Below, in pieces: positions 59,954 through 64,000 of a DNA stretch of 64,000 nt. A program made the translations under genes and the position numbers. The notes under the pieces are model-generated. The model was given only the letters and a program-made list of their open reading frames with translations. It had not been told where the DNA came from and made no database searches. This DNA comes from an uncultured Ruminiclostridium sp. (GTDB taxonomy: Bacteria; Bacillota; Clostridia; Oscillospirales; Ruminococcaceae). Where the stretch lies: assembly GCA_934490165.1 (NCBI GenBank), contig CAKSTB010000006.1:52680-116679 (forward strand). The letters run 5' to 3'. Positions within the stretch are counted from its first letter, which is position 1; each line of letters opens with the position of its first letter.

Positions 59954-62329
59954 TTATTCGATGTTTGCCGTATCCGACGCTTTTATCTTGACTGTATAAA
60001 GCGATGTGATAAATGCACTTATAACTGTCGTTGCAAAGATGAGCGCAGGCAGAGCAAAATACATTTCAGAAATATCAAGCACATATTCCACGCCGATCTG
60101 CATACCCATCATTTTAAATACGGGATCAATAAAGATATGCAGGAACGGAACAGCAAATACCCCGGCGACGATCACCGCAATTACTGCCACTGTTGCGAAC
60201 CTCAGGGTGTGATAAGCATATATACTGCCGTTCCTCATTCCTATCGCTTTCATAAGAGCGATCTCGCCCTGCTCCTTTGCAATAAACGACCTTTCCATAA
60301 GCACGGTTATAAGAGCGGTCAGAATGATCGAAAGTATCGCCACCATCTGCTTTATCGTATCGAGCGTTTCTGTCACACCGGCGTTTTCGGCTACAAATTC
60401 TCCGCACGTTATTATTCTGTCTATGTCCGGGTACAGCTGAGATATCTTTTCAATTCTCCTTTGTACCTCATCGTCACCCGGGTTATCCGTGAATTTAATC
60501 TGCGTTTCGGTCTTGCCTTTCGCATAAACATAGTTTATATCTTCATCGGTGTACAGTCTTACAGCCTCACCCTGGTTAAACATTGTCTGATATAACGCCG
60601 TGATAATGTATTCCTTGCTTCCCTCCATAGTTCTTATTGTAACGTTATCGCCTATACCGACTCCGAGCTTATCCGCCGTTATCTGCGTTATCGCGATCTC
60701 GCCGTTTCTCTGAGGTGCAGTTCCGGATAAATATGAATACTCATCTGTTCTTATATTGACACCTTGATACATATGTACCTTTCGCTCGTTCTCGCCGTGT
60801 ATTACCGCAAAATTGAATTGAAAATCACAAAAGCAGCTTGCCGGCATATCGTTTTCGCTCAATGTTTTCTCCATATCGGTAAGATATTCCTCCGCTTTTT
60901 CACGGCCGCCGTCAGACATAAATTCGAGCGAAGGATCACCGAATAACACGACATCACAATCCGCCATACCGAATGTTGTTATAAGACTTTTGCTTTTCAG
61001 TGTAGATACCGTACCCGACAGCATCAGCATAACCAGAAGACATAACACAAACGTAAGCGTTACTATGCCGTATCTCTTGGGACTGCTTACAATATCGTTC
61101 ACCGCCATAAACGGCACTGCGCCAAGCTTTGATCTGCTAAGACCGATAAGGCTCTTTTTTCTGAATCTCTCACCTGTCTGTCCGTTTCTTATTGCGTCGA
61201 TCGGCGACAGACGCTTGACTTTTCCCGTACAGCCGTAGCAGAACAGCATTATGACCGCCACGACAAGCACAGCGCATAAGACATTTATAATTATTACATT
61301 CCGTCCGCTTATAATGATAGTTTTAGACCAGACATTTTTCAGCATTTCGCCGAATGGAAAGCTGAATATAAGCCCGATAGCCGCGCCTATCACCGACACC
61401 GCCGTATACTTTACAAGGTACAGCCCCCTGATTTTTATATTGCTTATTCCGATAGCCTTCATAACCCCGATTTCACGATATTCCTCATTTATAGTAAAGG
61501 TTATCGTAAATCTCAGCACAACAAATGCTATCGTTATCAGAATCAAGCTCACTACAAGAAGCAGACCTGTCCCTATCATATCAAAGACATATGTAAATTT
61601 CATAAAATCTCTGTCAAAACTGATAACCGTATGATCAGACAGCGGTTTAAGCTCCTTGCTGAGCTTATCCGTATCGCCGCTTTCAATGTAGACAAACTCG
61701 CCGCCGTAATTTTCGACAACATTATCCTGTGTGTAATAAGCCTTAAAATCATCGTCATTCATTATGTACCTTGCCAGCGTCATCTGATTAGAGCCGAGTA
61801 CAGCATCCTTTATGCCACCTGCATATCTCAGCTCACGGCTGACACCGTTTACGGTAACGGTAACCTTATCGCCTATATTTATTCCCGCCGACTGTGCCGA
61901 ATGTCCGGTAATATATACATCGCCATGTTTTACGCTTTTGAGGATACTCCCGTCATCAAGAAAGTAATTCAGTGCCATATCGCTTTCACTCTGCAAAACG
62001 TTAGTTCCCGCCGAAAGCTTTATATCCTCCCTGTCCCACTTTATCTCGGTAGACGATAAATATATTACTTTTTCAGACCTCACGCTGTCAGCCACTGTCG
62101 CATTGCTTATAACTCCGTCAATATCGGCTATGCCCGCCTTGTTCATTGTAGCAAACATAAAATCGGGCGCGTTCGCCATTTCAAAATAGTTATCCAGTGC
62201 AGAAGTAACACTTATAATATTGTTGGCGCTTGACGAAACAAACATCGTCGCCATTATTATGAACACAAGCACTATGACATTCATCGACTTCTTGCGCCTT
62301 ATGTCTCTTTTAAGTATGTCGATATACAT
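59954..62329 (-). CDS. ABC transporter permease, FtsX type
   Basis: The 791-aa protein has an N-terminal helix (NVIVLVFIIMATMFVSSSAN), an extracellular domain, helices at about 255-375, a second helix and extracellular domain (about 415-660), and three C-terminal helices. The loop EEYREIGVMKAIGISN after the first helix block and the equivalent EIALMKAIGMRNG near the end show the internal duplication. With the ATPase and the two-component genes it forms an export or defence module against membrane-active compounds. Confidence 0.9.
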   Translation of the reverse strand: MYIDILKRDIRRKKSMNVIVLVFIIMATMFVSSSANNIISVTSALDNYFEMANAPDFMFATMNKAGIADIDGVISNATVADSVRSEKVIYLSSTEIKWDREDIKLSAGTNVLQSESDMALNYFLDDGSILKSVKHGDVYITGHSAQSAGINIGDKVTVTVNGVSRELRYAGGIKDAVLGSNQMTLARYIMNDDDFKAYYTQDNVVENYGGEFVYIESGDTDKLSKELKPLSDHTVISFDRDFMKFTYVFDMIGTGLLLVVSLILITIAFVVLRFTITFTINEEYREIGVMKAIGISNIKIRGLYLVKYTAVSVIGAAIGLIFSFPFGEMLKNVWSKTIIISGRNVIIINVLCAVLVVAVIMLFCYGCTGKVKRLSPIDAIRNGQTGERFRKKSLIGLSRSKLGAVPFMAVNDIVSSPKRYGIVTLTFVLCLLVMLMLSGTVSTLKSKSLITTFGMADCDVVLFGDPSLEFMSDGGREKAEEYLTDMEKTLSENDMPASCFCDFQFNFAVIHGENERKVHMYQGVNIRTDEYSYLSGTAPQRNGEIAITQITADKLGVGIGDNVTIRTMEGSKEYIITALYQTMFNQGEAVRLYTDEDINYVYAKGKTETQIKFTDNPGDDEVQRRIEKISQLYPDIDRIITCGEFVAENAGVTETLDTIKQMVAILSIILTALITVLMERSFIAKEQGEIALMKAIGMRNGSIYAYHTLRFATVAVIAVIVAGVFAVPFLHIFIDPVFKMMGMQIGVEYVLDISEMYFALPALIFATTVISAFITSLYTVKIKASDTANIE

Positions 62330-62519
62330 TTCCCTGCCCCTTTACGAATTTCTGTACCTCTATGATAACATATAAATTATTAAAAAATCCTTAAATCTGA
62401 TCTCAGTTATCTGAAATTTGCCCACTCATAGCTTAGGTGCATTTTTACCGTCTATTGACAAGCTTTAAAATTAAAAGTAAATTTCAGAAAATTAGATCTG
62501 GTAATTTACAAATTACGTC

Positions 62520-62548
62520 TTGACAAATTGGCATTTAAGTTGTATAAT
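62520..62548 (+). promoter_or_regulatory. promoter of the 62621 gene pair
   Basis: TTGACA (62520-62525), 17 bases, TATAAT (62543-62548), consensus in both boxes. The 290-bp gap between the divergent permease gene and this gene holds no other gene. Confidence 0.85.
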
Positions 62549-62620
62549 TGTGTTAGCGAAGGTCATCGTTCGATTACTTTCAACTACCCACAATTTGATC
62601 TATGCTATGGAGGTATTTAA

Positions 62621-63148
62621 ATGTCAGAAGTGAAAAAATCTTGCAAAGGCAGCTCGTGTCTTGCCTACTGTGAACAACTAATCAAAGAGCTAGATCCTCA
62701 CCAGGATCTGTCACGCCCAGCGATCTTTAACCGGGCAATCGAAAAAGCAAAAGCAATAACTGAACAAGAGTGGATCGAACTGTCAGTCCAACTAAAAAAA
62801 TTTAAAAATAATGTCCCCAAGGATATCAACGCACCGACAGCCATACAGATGAGAGTAGACGACGCCTTGACTGATGATCTGGTCATGATCGAAAATAAAA
62901 TTATAACGGCTTTGAACCTGAGAACACTGCAGACACGGTATGAAGTTGAAATCCTAGAATACCAATATCTAGAAGTGTTAAAAAAAGACGTTCTTATAGT
63001 AGGCGAGAAAAATGAACTACCAAGCGAAACAGATCTCAACGGTCCTGAAATGGTGAAGCGGCTCGTAGAGATACTATTACTAAACCGAGAATCAGATATA
63101 GAAGCAATTGAGAAGATAAAAACAATACTTCTCGAATGGAAGGAGTGA
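62621..63148 (+). CDS. hypothetical protein, mostly helical (175 aa)
   Basis: I do not recognise this protein. It is soluble and almost entirely helical by composition, with cysteines near the start (CKGSSCLAYC) and acidic, leucine-rich helices such as EVEILEYQYLEVLKKDVLIV and KRLVEILLLNRESDIEAIEK. GGAGGT precedes the start. The codon use (many CTA, TCA, ATA, ACG) differs from the neighbouring operons, which suggests transfer. It lies between the ABC operon and the tRNA/rRNA locus. Confidence 0.65.
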   Translation: MSEVKKSCKGSSCLAYCEQLIKELDPHQDLSRPAIFNRAIEKAKAITEQEWIELSVQLKKFKNNVPKDINAPTAIQMRVDDALTDDLVMIENKIITALNLRTLQTRYEVEILEYQYLEVLKKDVLIVGEKNELPSETDLNGPEMVKRLVEILLLNRESDIEAIEKIKTILLEWKE

Positions 63149-63152
63149 GCAT

Positions 63153-63371
63153 ATGAAGCCAATATCTCAGCTTACATTAAAAGATGTGAATAGATTACGC
63201 AGAACAACGCAGTTAGGGACAAACGGACAGATGATTTCATTGACTGAGCAGGAAGTGATAGAAACACAAAAGCATTTGCAGACACTTTATCAAGGAACAG
63301 TATATCTGGCTTTCGCTGAAAGAATCGCATATAAAAATAAATTTACGATTAAACAATGTAAATCTAAATAA
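63153..63371 (+). CDS. hypothetical small protein (72 aa)
   Basis: The product is a short basic protein (SQLTLKDVNRLRRTTQLGTN; EVIETQKHLQTLYQG) with no membrane segment and no recognisable domain. AAGGAGTG precedes the ATG, which lies 4 bp after the stop of the preceding gene, so they form a two-gene unit under the promoter at 62520. Confidence 0.6.
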   Translation: MKPISQLTLKDVNRLRRTTQLGTNGQMISLTEQEVIETQKHLQTLYQGTVYLAFAERIAYKNKFTIKQCKSK

Positions 63372-63392
63372 CAAGAAGTTTATACAACAAGA

Positions 63393-63424
63393 AATCCCGT
63401 GCAAAATACACGGGATTAGCATGG
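63393..63424 (-). terminator. terminator of the tRNA operon
   Basis: Arms AATCCCGTG (63393-63401) and CACGGGATT (63409-63417) with a 7-base loop; on the minus strand a TTTCTTGTTG tail follows. It lies between the tRNA cluster and the convergent 72-aa gene. Confidence 0.65.
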
Positions 63425-63497
63425 TACACCTTCAGGGACTCGAACCCAGGACCCACTGATTAAGAGTCAGTTGCTCTACCAACTGAGCTAAAGGTGC
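63422..63497 (-). tRNA. tRNA-Lys (CTT)
   Basis: A full cloverleaf is readable: acceptor GCACCTT pairs with AAGGTGT, D arm TAGCTCAGTTGGTAGAGCA, anticodon stem ACTGA/TCAGT with loop CTCTTAA (anticodon CTT), TTCGAGTCC T arm and an encoded CCA. It is identical by eye to the copy at 63845-63920. Confidence 0.92.
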
Positions 63498-63512
63498 ATA
63501 TTAAATAAATCG

Positions 63513-63537
63513 AAAAAGCACGCTAAGCGTGCTTTTT
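63513..63537. terminator. terminator-like hairpin between tRNA-Trp and tRNA-Lys
   Basis: AAAAAGCACGC and GCGTGCTTTTT pair around TAA, giving a complete symmetric terminator between two tRNA genes of the same strand. Confidence 0.7.
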
Positions 63538-63540
63538 CAC

Positions 63541-63614
63541 TGGCAGGGGTGGTAGGAATCGAACCCACGTCAAAGGTTTTGGAGACCCCTATTCTGCCAT
63601 TGAACCACACCCCT
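63541..63614 (-). tRNA. tRNA-Trp (CCA)
   Basis: Acceptor AGGGGTG pairs with CACCCCT, discriminator G, encoded CCA end. The anticodon loop CTCCAAA gives anticodon CCA, and the T arm reads GTTCGATTC. Length 74 nt. Confidence 0.92.
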
Positions 63615-63644
63615 ATAGGAATAAGTTTACGGCACCAATAAAAT

Positions 63645-63721
63645 TGGTGCACCATCAGGGACTCGAACCCCGGACCGACCGGTTATGAGCCGGTTGCTCT
63701 AACCAACTGAGCTAATGGTGC
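63645..63721 (-). tRNA. tRNA with CAT anticodon (Met, or Ile2)
   Basis: Acceptor GCACCAT pairs with ATGGTGC, then A and an encoded CCA; anticodon stem CCGG with loop CTCATAA gives CAT; length 77 nt. A CAT tRNA may be elongator Met or, if C34 becomes lysidine, Ile for AUA. The CTCATAA loop fits either; I cannot decide. Not an initiator, since no GGG/CCC anticodon stem is present. Just after its 3' end GCACCAAT/ATTGGTGC can form a hairpin that includes the CCA (63632-63650). Confidence 0.88.
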
Positions 63722-63723
63722 AT

Positions 63724-63798
63724 TGGTGACCTGTGGGGGAATCGAACCCCCGTCGCCGGCGTGAGAGGCCGGAGTCTTAACCGCTTGACCAACAGGCC
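63724..63798 (-). tRNA. tRNA-Glu (CTC)
   Basis: Acceptor GGCCTGT pairs with ACAGGTC, A, encoded CCA; anticodon stem CCGGC/GCCGG with loop CTCTCAC gives CTC; T arm GTTCGATTC. Length 75 nt. A CTC reader normally accompanies a TTC tRNA elsewhere. Confidence 0.92.
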
Positions 63799-63806
63799 AT
63801 ATAGAT

Positions 63807-63839
63807 AAAAAGAATAGGCTGTGTGGGCCTATTCTTTTT
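63807..63839. terminator. terminator-like hairpin between tRNA-Lys and tRNA-Glu
   Basis: AAAAAGAATAGGC and GCCTATTCTTTTT pair around a short loop: a symmetric terminator between the first and second tRNA after the 5S gene. Confidence 0.75.
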
Positions 63840-63844
63840 AGGTT

Positions 63845-63920
63845 TGGTACACCTTCAGGGACTCGAACCCAGGACCCACTGATTAAGAGTCAGTTGCTCT
63901 ACCAACTGAGCTAAAGGTGC
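63845..63920 (-). tRNA. tRNA-Lys (CTT), second copy
   Basis: Same 76-nt sequence as at 63422-63497, with anticodon CTT and an encoded CCA. It is the first tRNA after the 5S rRNA in the direction of transcription. Confidence 0.92.
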
Positions 63921-63925
63921 ATATA

Positions 63926-64000
63926 TGTCGGCATCTATCTATCTTCCCGGGCAGTCACCCGCCAAGTATTTTCGACGTAAATGAGCTTAACTACTGTGTT
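63926..64000 (-). rRNA. 5S ribosomal RNA, 3' part (runs off the window)
   Basis: The minus strand reads GTTAAGCTCATTTACGTCG, then AATACTTGGCGGG and CCCGGGAAGATAGATAGATG, ending GCCGACA. This is the middle and 3' part of a Firmicute 5S rRNA (AAGTTAAGCTC...GATACTTGG...CTGGGA). The 5' end, and probably 23S and 16S, lie beyond base 64000. The tRNA genes downstream are therefore the tail of an rRNA operon. Confidence 0.88.

Overview
The window looks like chromosomal DNA of an anaerobic, gut-type Firmicute of the Oscillospiraceae/Ruminococcaceae, perhaps near [Eubacterium] siraeum. That placement is an inference. It rests on the gene content (class II tRNA-end enzyme, BioY, a Rpn family nuclease, a GH5 cellulase with a cellulose-binding module, LuxC/LuxE), strong AGGAGG-type ribosome sites, TTGACA/TATAAT promoters, moderate GC, and intergenic repeats of a kind I recall from that species. 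No marker gene was compared with a database.

Layout. 0.1-3.3 kb: a decayed shikimate kinase, then a minus-strand flavodoxin / small zinc-ribbon / SAP-domain / unknown-protein operon behind an autoregulated TetR gene. 3.4-5.5 kb: an ECF sigma / anti-sigma pair and a secreted 135-aa protein; the same ECF-like promoter motif precedes the sigma gene and the secreted-protein gene. 5.4-15.6 kb (minus): rfbB, glf, a glycosyltransferase-like protein, a Gly-Ser-Phe repeat protein, a divergent CCA nucleotidyltransferase, a TtcA-like enzyme, and an FtsX permease with its adaptor lipoprotein. 15.9-19.8 kb (plus): pyrG and ppk1. 19.9-22.4 kb: gene debris (FnIII tail fused to a deacetylase head, a methyltransferase tail), an unknown protein and a YhcG-like nuclease. 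23.2-32.1 kb (minus): two housekeeping operons, fhs-tsaE-tsaB-rpiB-upp and parE-HD-parC.

32.1-35.5 kb is an accessory patch: repeats, a phage-derived JAB-domain remnant, an XRE regulator facing a membrane/zinc-ribbon protein, and a promoter-terminator unit that looks like a small RNA gene. 35.6-40.6 kb: a fucose-isomerase-family gene and a luxE-luxC-yhhN operon. 40.8-46.6 kb: a Rpn gene with a duplicated tail, a HAD hydrolase, a secreted GH5 cellulase, a surface protein and bioY. 47.4-50.2 kb: a MATE exporter, cdd and a phosphotransferase. 50.3-55.8 kb: a second ECF sigma system in one operon with an ABC-2 transporter and a lipoprotein. 57.2-62.3 kb: a two-component system with an ABC exporter of the antimicrobial-peptide-sensing type. 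62.6-63.4 kb: two unknown genes. The end holds five tRNA genes and the 3' part of a 5S rRNA, the tail of an rRNA operon on the minus strand.

The least explained content is in the gaps between genes. Several families of structured, dispersed repeats occur (called A, B, C and D here). Family A (22.4-22.9 and 33.9-34.1 kb) is a nested set of hairpins whose arms differ between copies but change in compensating pairs, which points to selection on a folded RNA or single-stranded DNA. Recent tandem duplications are also visible (107 bp at the start of yhhN; about 320 bp at the end of the rpn gene).
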